This document shows positions 9,488-17,801 of a stretch of DNA of 64,000 nt, piece by piece (position 1 is the first letter of the stretch; the number at the start of each line of letters is the position of its first letter). The stretch is from Sinorhizobium chiapasense (GTDB taxonomy: Bacteria > Pseudomonadota > Alphaproteobacteria > Rhizobiales > Rhizobiaceae): assembly GCF_036488675.1 (NCBI RefSeq), contig NZ_CP133152.1, positions 620,001 through 684,000 on the forward strand. The letters run 5' to 3'. A program made the translations under genes and the position numbers. The notes beneath the pieces were generated by a model. It was not told where the DNA came from. It searched no databases and worked only from the letters and a program-made list of their open reading frames with translations.

Positions 9488-10509
9488 TTCGCCTCCTGCT
9501 CTGTCGTTTTAGGTGCCCGCCGTGGGATAGCGAGGAAGGCAAAGGCGGTGCGGAAGCGCGGCGATTGGAGCACCAGGATGAAGACGATGATCGCCGCCTT
9601 GATGATGAGGTTGAACTCCGGCGGGAAACCGGAAAGCAGGATGCCGGTATTGATCGCCTGGATGATGATCGCTCCGAGCACCGACGCGGCGATGCTGAAG
9701 CGCCCGCCGAGAAGGGACGTCCCGCCGACGACGACCGCCAGAATGGCGTCGAGCTCCAGCCAGAGCCCGGCATTGTTGGCGTCAGCCCCCCTGATGTCGG
9801 CAGCAGCGATGATGCCGGCAATCGCTGCGCACAGGCCGGAAAGCATATAGGCGGCAATCAGAAGTACCGGAGTTAGAACCCCCGACAGCGTGCTTGCCTG
9901 GCGATTGACGCCGATCGCTTCGATCAGCATGCCGAGTGCGCTTTGCCGCACGAGCAGTGCCACGAGGACTCCGAAGACCAGCCACACCACGACCGGCATC
10001 GGTAAACCGACAAAGGAACCACTGCCGATGAAGATGAGGCCAGGGTCATTGAAGGTGAGGATTGCGCCCTCGGTGACGAGCTGGGCGATACCTCTCCCGG
10101 CAACCATCAGCACCAGCGTTGCAATGATCGGCTGAATATCGAGGACCGCCACGAGAAGGCCGTTCCACATGCCGCAAAGGATGCCGACTGCAACCGTGAT
10201 GAGGAGCGTTTCAAAGAGGGAATGGCCGGACGTGATGAAGGATGCGGCAACCGCCCCGCAAATCGCCATGACGGCGCCAACGGAAAGATCGATGCCCTTG
10301 GTTGCGATGACGACGGTCATGCCGATCGCCAGCAACACGACCGGAGCGCCCCGGTTGAGGATGTCGATCAGGCTGCCGTAGAGGCGACCGTTCTGAATTT
10401 CCAGGTTGAGGAAACCGGGAAAGGTCATTGAAATCGCGATGAGAATAGCCGCAAGCGCAATCAGTTGCGGCAGCAAGCGGGCGAGATAGGTCCGGACGAT
10501 CGATGTCAC
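9484..10509 (-). CDS. ytfT: ABC galactofuranose-type permease (YtfT)
   Basis: A 341-residue CUT2 permease, with VVIATKGIDLSVGAVMAICGAV in the conserved region and LELDAILAVVVGGTSLLGGRFS near the C-terminus. It overlaps ytfR upstream and yjfF downstream by four bases each, so the three genes are translationally coupled. It is expected to be the heterodimer partner of YjfF in the inner membrane. Confidence 0.85.
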   Translation of the reverse strand: MTSIVRTYLARLLPQLIALAAILIAISMTFPGFLNLEIQNGRLYGSLIDILNRGAPVVLLAIGMTVVIATKGIDLSVGAVMAICGAVAASFITSGHSLFETLLITVAVGILCGMWNGLLVAVLDIQPIIATLVLMVAGRGIAQLVTEGAILTFNDPGLIFIGSGSFVGLPMPVVVWLVFGVLVALLVRQSALGMLIEAIGVNRQASTLSGVLTPVLLIAAYMLSGLCAAIAGIIAAADIRGADANNAGLWLELDAILAVVVGGTSLLGGRFSIAASVLGAIIIQAINTGILLSGFPPEFNLIIKAAIIVFILVLQSPRFRTAFAFLAIPRRAPKTTEQEAK

Positions 10510-12020
10510 GATACCCTCCGCTCGTTGGCCGCGGCAATCGCCTCGACGATCTGATCGGCGGTAATGCGCTCTCCGCCGAGTTCGGCGACGTGGGCGCGAT
10601 CGCGAAGAACAACGATCCGCGTGCTGTAGGCGACCAGTTCTTCGATCTCCGATGAAATGACGATCAGGGACATGCCTTTCTCACGCAACGATTCGATCAG
10701 TCTGACGATCTCGGCATGTGCGCCGACATCGATGCCGCGCGTCGGTTCGTCGAGGATCAGGAACTCGGGTTCGGTGGCCAGCCAGCGGGCAAGAATGGCT
10801 TTCTGCTGGTTGCCGCCGGAAAGCAGCTTGATCGGCTTTTCCCTGTCGGCCGTACGGATATCCAGGGCCTGGATATAAAGGTCGGCCAGCCGGTTCTGCT
10901 CCGCGCGCGAGATTGGCCGCGTCCAGCCGCGCCTTGCCTGCAGAGCAAGGACGATGTTCTCGCGCACAGAGAGATCGCCGACGATGCCGGCGGTCTTGCG
11001 GTCCTCTGGGCAAAAGCCGAATTTCTGGCGGATGGCGGCGCGAGGCGACGACAGTTCGACGCGGCGGCCGTCGATTTCCGCGGTGCCACTGTCGGCGCGA
11101 TGGGCACCGAAGAGGACTTCCGCCGTTTCCGTGCGGCCCGAACCGAGCAAGCCGGCTATGCCAACGACCTCGCCCGCCCTGACGTCGAGATCGAAAGGAG
11201 CGATGCGTCCTCGCCGGCCATAGTTTCTGAACCGGTAGCGAGGCTCGCCTTCCGCAGCGGTAGCGTGGGCGGCGTTTATCTCTGCCGCAAGTTCCCGGCC
11301 AATCATCATCGCGATCAGATCGCGGCGGTCGAGGTCGGCCGTGCTGCGGGTTCCGACAAGCCGCCCATTCCTGAGCACCGTGATGCGGTCTGAAATTTCG
11401 TAGACCTGCTCGAGGAAGTGGGTGATAAAGATGATGCCGAGGCCACGTGCCTTGAGGCGCCGGACGATGCGAAAGAGCATCGCGACCTCATGAGCATCGA
11501 GGCTCGCAGTCGGTTCGTCGAGGATCAACACCTTGCCCGACAGGTCGACGGCGCGGGCGATGGCCACGACCTGCTGAATGGCGACCGAATAGCTTGCGAG
11601 CGCACGGGTGACGTCGAGCTCGAGTTCGTATTCCGACAGAAGTTCGCGTGCCTTGCGGTTCATCGCCCGGTTGTCGACCATGCCGAAGCGGCGCGGTTGC
11701 CGTCCGAGGAACAGGTTCTCGGCGACGCTGAGGTTCGGCAACAGGTTCACCTCCTGATAAACGGTCCCGATGCCCAATCGCTGGGCGTCGAAGGTGTCGC
11801 GCGGGTCGACTTCGACCCCGTCGAGCAGGATGCTGCCGCCATCCCGGCGGTAGGCACCGGTGAGGCATTTGATGAGCGTCGATTTGCCGGCGCCGTTCTC
11901 TCCGAGGAGCGCGTGAACTTCGCCTCGCTGGAGATGGAAGTCGACCTTGTCCAAGGCCTTGGTTCCCGGAAAACCCTTGTCGATCCGGACCGCCGAAAGA
12001 ATGTTGTCGCTTGCTTGCAT
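10506..12020 (-). CDS. ytfR: ABC sugar ATP-binding protein, double NBD (YtfR)
   Basis: A 504-residue CUT2 ATPase with two nucleotide-binding domains. The N-terminal NBD has Walker A GENGAGKST and Walker B LILDEPTASLD. The C-terminal NBD has a degenerate Walker A (GLLGSGRTE) but a clear signature (LSGGNQQK) and LILDEPTRGID, as is usual for RbsA/YtfR proteins. It is separated from ytfQ by 243 bp that contain a RIME-like element. It powers the YtfT/YjfF channel. Confidence 0.88.
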   Translation of the reverse strand: MQASDNILSAVRIDKGFPGTKALDKVDFHLQRGEVHALLGENGAGKSTLIKCLTGAYRRDGGSILLDGVEVDPRDTFDAQRLGIGTVYQEVNLLPNLSVAENLFLGRQPRRFGMVDNRAMNRKARELLSEYELELDVTRALASYSVAIQQVVAIARAVDLSGKVLILDEPTASLDAHEVAMLFRIVRRLKARGLGIIFITHFLEQVYEISDRITVLRNGRLVGTRSTADLDRRDLIAMMIGRELAAEINAAHATAAEGEPRYRFRNYGRRGRIAPFDLDVRAGEVVGIAGLLGSGRTETAEVLFGAHRADSGTAEIDGRRVELSSPRAAIRQKFGFCPEDRKTAGIVGDLSVRENIVLALQARRGWTRPISRAEQNRLADLYIQALDIRTADREKPIKLLSGGNQQKAILARWLATEPEFLILDEPTRGIDVGAHAEIVRLIESLREKGMSLIVISSEIEELVAYSTRIVVLRDRAHVAELGGERITADQIVEAIAAANERRVS

Positions 12021-12149
12021 GGATACCGTCTCAGGAACGTCGAGACCGGGGACGAGACAATGCCGCGCCTTGGCGACACTACTCGCTCCGGTCGTGCCTT
12101 CTTTGCCGAAGGGCAGAAGCGGCCCGCAACGGATATGCCGTGCGGGCCA

Positions 12150-12257
12150 CTACAGCACCGTGCGTCTCCTCAGACGTACAAGGATCGCTGTAGCACTTCG
12201 AATTGCTGCATGTTTCTATCCTTGAATCGGGCTACGATTTACGGAAAACATGCAGCA
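12150..12257. repeat. RIME-like mosaic element, subtype B (copy 1)
   Basis: Starts CTACAGC and ends in TGCAGCAG. It has two palindromes joined by a linker reading CACTTCGAATTG. It resembles the elements at 37151-37251 and 56250-56354. It lies between ytfQ and ytfR in an apparent operon and could form strong hairpins in the transcript. The rest of the 12021-12263 gap shows no gene. Confidence 0.8.
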
Positions 12258-12263
12258 GCGAGA

Positions 12264-13226
12264 TCAGTAGCCGAGGCCCTTCTTCTCCTCGTAGACCTTC
12301 ATCGGATCGTCAGCCTGGGTATAAAGCTTTGATTCCGTCTGGATCCATTTTGCCGGCGCCTTTTTATCCTTCAGGTAGGCGGCGAGGGCGTCGAAGGCGG
12401 GACCCGCCATGTTCGGGGTCAGTTCGACCGTGGCGTTGGCTTCGCCGGCGGCCATGGCCTGGAAGATATCCGGAACGGCATCGATCGAGACGACAAGGAT
12501 GTCCGTACCCGGCTTCAGGCCGGCTTCCTTGATGGCCTGGATCGCGCCGACGGCCATGTCGTCGTTATGGGCGTAGAGCGCGCAGATGTTCTTGCCGCCG
12601 CCTTCAGCCTTCAGGAAGCTTTCCATCACTTCCTTGCCCTTCGTGCGGGTGAAGTCGCCGGTCTGGCTGCGGATGATCTTCAGGTTGTCGTGACCGGAGA
12701 GAGCCTGTTCGAAGCCCTTTTTGCGGTCGATCGCCGGCGACGAACCGGTCGTGCCCTGTAGCTCGACGACGTTGCAGGGCTTGCCGGCGACCGTGTCGGC
12801 AAGCCACTTGCCGGCGACATTGCCTTCGTGAACGAGGTCGGAGGTCACGGCGGTCAGATAGAGATCGTCGGATGCGTCGACGGTCCGGTCGAGCAGGATG
12901 ACAGGAATCTCGGCATCCTTCGCCTCCTGCAGCACTTCGTCCCAACCGGTTGCGACTACCGGAGCAACAAGGATCGCGTTCACGCCCTGAGCGATGAAGG
13001 AACGGATAGCCTTGATCTGGTTTTCCTGCTTCTGCTGCGCATCGGCGAATTTGAGGTCGATTCCGCGCTGCTCGGCCTGCTGCTTCGTCAGTGTCGTTTC
13101 AGCAGCGCGCCAGCCGGACTCCGATCCGATCTGGGAAAAGCCGACGACGAGCTCCGCGGCCGATGCACTGCCGAAGGTGCAGGCAGCAAGAATCGTTGCA
13201 CTCGCGAGTGCCTTCGCAAATTTCAT
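12264..13226 (-). CDS. ytfQ: ABC galactofuranose-type substrate-binding protein (YtfQ)
   Basis: A 320-residue periplasmic binding protein with an N-terminal signal peptide cleaved near SASAAE. It strongly resembles E. coli YtfQ as I remember it: VGFSQIGSESGWRAAET, QQKQENQIKA, QGVNAILVAPVVATGW, CNVVELQGT, YAHNDDM and VELTPNMAGPAFDAL. I chose the ATG at 13226, which follows GGGAGGAAATC, over an in-frame start ten codons upstream. It is the first gene of the ytfQ-ytfR-ytfT-yjfF-gntR operon. Confidence 0.92.
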   Translation of the reverse strand: MKFAKALASATILAACTFGSASAAELVVGFSQIGSESGWRAAETTLTKQQAEQRGIDLKFADAQQKQENQIKAIRSFIAQGVNAILVAPVVATGWDEVLQEAKDAEIPVILLDRTVDASDDLYLTAVTSDLVHEGNVAGKWLADTVAGKPCNVVELQGTTGSSPAIDRKKGFEQALSGHDNLKIIRSQTGDFTRTKGKEVMESFLKAEGGGKNICALYAHNDDMAVGAIQAIKEAGLKPGTDILVVSIDAVPDIFQAMAAGEANATVELTPNMAGPAFDALAAYLKDKKAPAKWIQTESKLYTQADDPMKVYEEKKGLGY

Positions 13227-13367
13227 GATTTCCTCCCAAAGAACGCTGCTCTCCATGCAGCTGTCGAGAAAAAATCATATAATATTACTTTTGTAAACTC
13301 ACGTTTGAAATCATTAGGCGTATTCGCGCCAAATTCGTTGGCGGGGCATGCGGCTTCAGTGATGACG

Positions 13368-14414
13368 TCAGAGCGTCGCCAGCGAGCGGTTCGACAATGT
13401 TCCCGGATAGAGCTGGCGGATGCTCAGCTTGTCTTCCAGCGCGATGATGATGTCCTCGCTGAAATCCACGCCGTACAGCGCGGCGATCTCGGGGAGGCCT
13501 CCGGGAGTGAAGACATTGATCTCCAGTATCTTGTCGCCGACGATATCGAGGCCCACCATGAACATGCCGTCTTCCACCAGTTTCGGTCGGAGCTTCTGCG
13601 CAAGGGCGAGAATCTCCGGCGTTATCGTTGCCGCTTCCGGCTTGCCGCTCGCGTGCATGTTTGAGCGCACATCTCCCTTGGCAGGCACCCGGCGGAGCGC
13701 GGCATGTACACCGTCGCGCTCCAGTGGCTGTCCGTTCATGAGAAAAAGGCGGACGTCACCGGCAGTCGCTTCCGGCAGATAGGTCTGGGCGATCAGATAC
13801 CCTTCGCCGCTGGCGGCTTCGAATATCTGATTGAGGTTGGCTTCTTCCCTCGAACTGATCTTGAAAACGTTCTTGCCGCCCGATCCCTGCAATGGCTTCA
13901 GGATCACGCCGTCAGGATGCGCATCGATGAAGTCCCGGATTTCCTCGATGCTCCGGGAGATCAGCGAAGTAGGGCGAACAATTTCTGGGAAGCCTTGCAA
14001 ATAGAGTTTGTTCTGCGCCCCCCGCAAGCCGGCCGGATCGTTGACGACGATCACGCCGCGATCGACCGCCAGACGCCCGAAATTCACGCCTGCATAGGCT
14101 GCCCAGGAACGCCGTTCGGCGTCCTCGGAAGGATCGTTGCGCAGAAAAAGGACGTCGACTTCATTGACGTCGATCGTCTTGATCTTTGCCCGCTCGTCCT
14201 TGAGCGCGTTCAGCAAGGTTTCCGGCTTCTTCGGTTTCGGGCCATGCAAGGTCGTGGCCCGGACCAGGAGGCTGTCGTCGGAACGAAGCACGAAGTCCCC
14301 GGGCGTGACGTAGCAAACATCGTGACCGCGGGCGAGCGCCGCGAGTGCAAGCCAGGTCGTCGCGTAATAGGTAGCCTCGCCTTCGATGGAGTTGACGAAA
14401 AAGGCGATGCGCAT
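13368..14414 (-). CDS. GshB-like ATP-grasp ligase
   Basis: A 348-residue protein. The ATP-grasp core follows the prokaryotic glutathione synthetase pattern: ILKPLQGSGGKNVFKI (P-loop-like lid), GDVRLFLMNGQPL, RRVPAKGDVRSNMHASG and FMVGLDIVGDKILEINVFTPGG with the Mg-binding E/N pair. It lacks the usual GshB N-terminus, starting instead MRIAFFVNSIEGEATYYATTW, so it is probably a paralogue rather than the housekeeping gshB. It is the last gene of an operon with a DUF1704 metalloprotein and an N-formylglutamate amidohydrolase-like enzyme, suggesting it ligates an amino acid or peptide. Confidence 0.85.
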   Translation of the reverse strand: MRIAFFVNSIEGEATYYATTWLALAALARGHDVCYVTPGDFVLRSDDSLLVRATTLHGPKPKKPETLLNALKDERAKIKTIDVNEVDVLFLRNDPSEDAERRSWAAYAGVNFGRLAVDRGVIVVNDPAGLRGAQNKLYLQGFPEIVRPTSLISRSIEEIRDFIDAHPDGVILKPLQGSGGKNVFKISSREEANLNQIFEAASGEGYLIAQTYLPEATAGDVRLFLMNGQPLERDGVHAALRRVPAKGDVRSNMHASGKPEAATITPEILALAQKLRPKLVEDGMFMVGLDIVGDKILEINVFTPGGLPEIAALYGVDFSEDIIIALEDKLSIRQLYPGTLSNRSLATL

Positions 14415-14423
14415 GTCCGGCTC

Positions 14424-16298
14424 CTAACGTTCGACCATGTCGAGCGGTGACATCCCCGCGCGTGCCTTGGCGAGGCGCGAGGATGCTTCCGGGTTGTCAA
14501 GAAATATAGGGCGCACGGCCGGCACACCAAGCAGGCCGCGGGCGCTTAGTTCCTGCATAACGCCGAAATGCGAAGCGGCTATCTTTCCCATCCAGAAGGG
14601 CTCCAAGGCTCCACCAGCCGCCAAGTGGGCGAGGAGTTGCACAAGGCCGCGCAGGTAGATCGCATCCTTGGCGAGACCCCCGCTGCGATAGACGCGCAAG
14701 ACGACGTTGAAGGCATCCGCCTTCAAGAACCCATGATCTTGAACGAGCAGTCGATAGGCTTCCGGCAGCGATGCGCCATCGAGCATTGCGGCACAGGCAA
14801 CGACGCGGGCGGCGATGAGGCGCAGCCGCTCGGGGCTCATGCCGCCCGTCAGAAACTCCGCAAAGACCGCCAACCCCTCCTGCATGCCTTCGTATCCGGC
14901 GAGGCCGGAACGGAAAAGGCGCAAGCCTTGCGCCGAACCGTTGAAATAGGTCAGCAGATGGACGCCGATCTCGTGGCTCAGGATCGGTTCGACGCGCTCC
15001 GCGTCCATGGCGGTGCTGCGTGCAATGAGGAGGCGGCTGCCCGAGACCAGAAGGCCGGAGGGAAGATCGTCGCGCACCTCGACACACGCGTCAAAGCCGG
15101 CATAGCGGCGGCGGTACTCGGCAATCATCGCGCGCGCCTGCTGCTCGACGGAGTAACAATCGGCATGTCGCTCCGCAACGCGCGATTCGGGCGCTGTATC
15201 GGTCGCGCCATCGCCGGTCCGTGCAAGGATGTCCTGCGCTGCCCGCAAAAGCTCCGGTTCGACGGGACCGTAGAGGGCGCGGCCGAATTCGATGAATTTT
15301 GCGCTCTCCCGGGCCGAGAGCAGCGAAAGCTGAAGGTCGAGTTCCTGCTGCTTCTCGCGATAGAGATGGTAAAGCACCGGATCTTCGAGGTGGTCGAAGG
15401 CGATCGAGAACAGCTTTTTCTTCGCCTTTTCGACCTGCAACGTCAACGGTCGGTAGAGAAAGCGCGGGGTTTGCCGGTACTCGCTTGCGGCAAACTCGCT
15501 CCAGGCCGATTCGGCATTGATCGGGGTCACGGCGAGCAGGAAATCGAAGGTCGAAGCGACCTCGTCGATACGCCGGTCGGTGCGTACCACGGCATCGATG
15601 AAGGCCTTTCTGCCGAGCGCCCGATGCGTCGAGATGTTCATGCATTTGGTAGCCCTGACGAAAGCCGCGAAGGCTTGCAGGCCGGCATCGAAGATGCTCG
15701 CGATGAGGCGTTCACGAAGCTGCGGATAGATGTTGCCGGACTCACGCTGCCGATAGATCGGCGCAAACCGCACGCGAAGACAGGGAAACGGCAGGTCCAG
15801 CCCTTCGGCTTCACGAATTTCGACACGCGGCGTGCGGAACTTCGCTTCGGTAGCCTCGGCGGCATTGGCGAATGCCTTGGCGGCAATCCGCGCCGGCCCT
15901 TCCGGAGTTGCCGTGACCTCGATCTTGAACGGCGGAAGGTAGGGCGCGTCGTCGGTCAACAGTTCGTCGCGCGCGAGTTCGCCGATTTCCATGACCATGA
16001 ATGCACCGAGACGCCGCTTGAGCAGCCCGCCGACGGCTTCGACGACCGAGACAGCAACATTGGCTTCTGGGGCAATGAGGTAGGAGGCATTCGCCTGAGC
16101 GATCTCGCGGGCAACCGGACCTTCGTCGTCGCCGGAGATGTGCAGGCAAAGAAAAGGCAGCGCGCGATCGATATGCAGCCGTCCGCCATCCGGAAGGTCT
16201 TTTCGTACAGCCTTGTCGGCCTTGATGCTCGCCAGCGCCTCGGCGAGCCATTCGGGCGTATCTGCCGTATCCCTGGGGGCGGCGGCGGAACGTTTCAT
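14424..16298 (-). CDS. DUF1704 (QEGLA motif) HExxxH metalloprotein
   Basis: A 624-residue protein from the ATG at 16298, which overlaps the stop of the upstream amidohydrolase gene (ATGA). A HExxxH zinc-type motif (HEIGVH) lies at about residues 442-447. The family-defining QEGLA follows at about 473-477, and its Glu is the likely third ligand. The family is annotated in bacteria as 'flavohemoglobin expression-modulating', on thin evidence. Eukaryotic DUF1704 members (MATCAP) are tubulin tyrosine carboxypeptidases. I infer a metallocarboxypeptidase acting on a Glu-rich or aromatic-ended peptide; the substrate is unknown. Confidence 0.85.
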   Translation of the reverse strand: MKRSAAAPRDTADTPEWLAEALASIKADKAVRKDLPDGGRLHIDRALPFLCLHISGDDEGPVAREIAQANASYLIAPEANVAVSVVEAVGGLLKRRLGAFMVMEIGELARDELLTDDAPYLPPFKIEVTATPEGPARIAAKAFANAAEATEAKFRTPRVEIREAEGLDLPFPCLRVRFAPIYRQRESGNIYPQLRERLIASIFDAGLQAFAAFVRATKCMNISTHRALGRKAFIDAVVRTDRRIDEVASTFDFLLAVTPINAESAWSEFAASEYRQTPRFLYRPLTLQVEKAKKKLFSIAFDHLEDPVLYHLYREKQQELDLQLSLLSARESAKFIEFGRALYGPVEPELLRAAQDILARTGDGATDTAPESRVAERHADCYSVEQQARAMIAEYRRRYAGFDACVEVRDDLPSGLLVSGSRLLIARSTAMDAERVEPILSHEIGVHLLTYFNGSAQGLRLFRSGLAGYEGMQEGLAVFAEFLTGGMSPERLRLIAARVVACAAMLDGASLPEAYRLLVQDHGFLKADAFNVVLRVYRSGGLAKDAIYLRGLVQLLAHLAAGGALEPFWMGKIAASHFGVMQELSARGLLGVPAVRPIFLDNPEASSRLAKARAGMSPLDMVER

Positions 16299-17125
16299 CG
16301 GTCCACTCCCAATGCGTCGACAAGTGACGGCACGGTCGACGAGAAGAGCTTCCTGAGCGCCGCAAGCGCGTCCAGGTCGGGCTCGCCCGTCCACTCGTCC
16401 ATGAAGAATTTCTTGAACTCGACGGCAATCGCGCAGCCGGTGTCGGGGAAACGCTCATGGATGAACCGCGTCTGTTGGCCTCTGCCCTGAAACGCGATGT
16501 TCTCGCGGACGTCGAGCCGTCGCCCCTGGCAGTCGGCAGAGCGCAGTGCCTCGACAAAGGAATCCACGACCCGGGCCCACTTCACGCGATCCATCGAAAA
16601 CGTGCCGATATTGACCTCGGGCGCCGCCTCCATTTTGGTCGTTGCCGCTTCGGGGCCGTCGCGCCGGTGGTTGTAACTGTGGACGTCGAGGACGACAAAG
16701 CGCCCATGGCGCCGCTCGATTCCAGCGAGCATCCCCTCCAGCATGGCGTAATATTCGTCGTGCATCGCCAGCGACACTTCGACCAAATCGTGCGGGGGCT
16801 CGCGGGTCCAGACCTTGAGACCCCAGGCCTGCTCCGGCCGCACGTATATCGCGCCGCCGCGGGGGCGATTGACATCGACCTCAAATCGCGACCGATGAAC
16901 GACGATCCGGTTCGGGAAGTCGCGGATGATGAACTCGGTGAACGGATCCTCCTCGCGCAGCCGTTCCGCGCCCGAGAGAGCAAGAAGACATTCGACCGCG
17001 CTGCGCACCGCGTGACCATTGTGGATGGCCGTAGCGACGATCGGCGAGTCACCGCGATGCTGAGTCCACCATTCGTCGTCGAGAGACTCCGTCAACACTT
17101 TGCCTGGGTAATCCGGTCTATCCAT
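16295..17125 (-). CDS. N-formylglutamate amidohydrolase family protein
   Basis: A 276-residue member of the FGase family. Candidate zinc/substrate residues are HNGH (35-38), the FEVDVNRPR segment (80-88; Asp and Arg for the acidic substrate) and DVHSYNHRR (146-154). Classical FGase (HutG) hydrolyses N-formylglutamate in histidine degradation, but no hut genes are near. Here it is coupled to DUF1704 and an ATP-grasp ligase, so it more likely acts on a related N-acyl-glutamate or glutamyl product of this operon. Confidence 0.88.
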   Translation of the reverse strand: MDRPDYPGKVLTESLDDEWWTQHRGDSPIVATAIHNGHAVRSAVECLLALSGAERLREEDPFTEFIIRDFPNRIVVHRSRFEVDVNRPRGGAIYVRPEQAWGLKVWTREPPHDLVEVSLAMHDEYYAMLEGMLAGIERRHGRFVVLDVHSYNHRRDGPEAATTKMEAAPEVNIGTFSMDRVKWARVVDSFVEALRSADCQGRRLDVRENIAFQGRGQQTRFIHERFPDTGCAIAVEFKKFFMDEWTGEPDLDALAALRKLFSSTVPSLVDALGVDR

Positions 17126-17269
17126 GTCAACGCCTTCGCAGCCGCATTCCGCGTATCGGTGACATGCCTACAATTCAGAAACGAACTTTTCTGTTCCGCG
17201 CGCGAGCGGAAAAATGCCCAGCTCGCGCCGCGCACGCTGTCGCCAGAGCTAATCAGCGCACTTCGCTCC

Positions 17270-17482
17270 TCATGCGCGATTGATCGTAGGCAGCAGGAGC
17301 TGCACCTCGCGCTGTCTCTCTGGCCCGAGTATTTCGACGTTTTTCCGCCAGAACGCCTCGGCTGCCGCAGGCTCTGGCTCCCAGTTTCTGACCGAGGTCT
17401 GGTTATCGTCGATCACCACCCGGCGATGACCGCCGAGGCGCAGATATTCCTCTGCCAACTTGCAAGCGTTTGTTTGTTCCAT
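17270..17482 (-). CDS. Small conserved-looking hypothetical protein, 70 residues
   Basis: Reads MEQTNACKLAEEYLRLGGH and ends LLLPTINRA, with an acidic/aromatic middle (WEPEPAAAEAFWRKNVEIL). The ATG at 17482 is preceded by GGAG at eight bases; an in-frame GTG nine bases earlier is also possible. It is the first gene of the minus-strand amidohydrolase/DUF1704/ATP-grasp run, 144 bp ahead of the amidohydrolase, and is probably cotranscribed. No family is recognised. The Trp-rich character and operon position suggest an accessory or substrate role. Confidence 0.6.
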   Translation of the reverse strand: MEQTNACKLAEEYLRLGGHRRVVIDDNQTSVRNWEPEPAAAEAFWRKNVEILGPERQREVQLLLPTINRA

Positions 17483-17801
17483 GGCCCTCACTCCAGGTTG
17501 TTCCCGGATGCTCGGCTCGGCGGCGCCTCGCCGGATACTGCATATCCGAAACGCTCCGGGCGCACGGACGTTCCCGAAGGCCTCCGCGCCATGAGGCGCT
17601 CGTCCAACCGAAGTCTATGATATTTATACGCGCTTCCAATCGTTGATGCGAGAAGTCGGTTACCCCGAGGCGGGCGTCGAACAAAACATCGCCGTCGGCC
17701 TCCCGGCACGAGCTGCATCTTTCTCTTCGCCGCGAACGTATAATTATATTATTGGCGAACCCGTGTGATACCATTCGGCCTTTAAGCGGGCCAGGTGGTG
17801 C
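17483..17801. other. Divergent intergenic region
   Basis: A 319-bp gap between the 70-residue ORF on the minus strand and the adenylate cyclase gene on the plus strand. It must hold both promoters. TATAAT at 17739-17744, in an AT-rich patch, could be the -10 of the cyclase gene, but no good -35 is visible. No gene, repeat or RNA was recognised. Confidence 0.4.

Noticed and set aside
14568..16490. 640-residue plus-strand frame opposite the DUF1704 gene
   Set aside because: The opposite strand carries HExxxH and QEGLA motifs and coupled starts. This frame has no domain.
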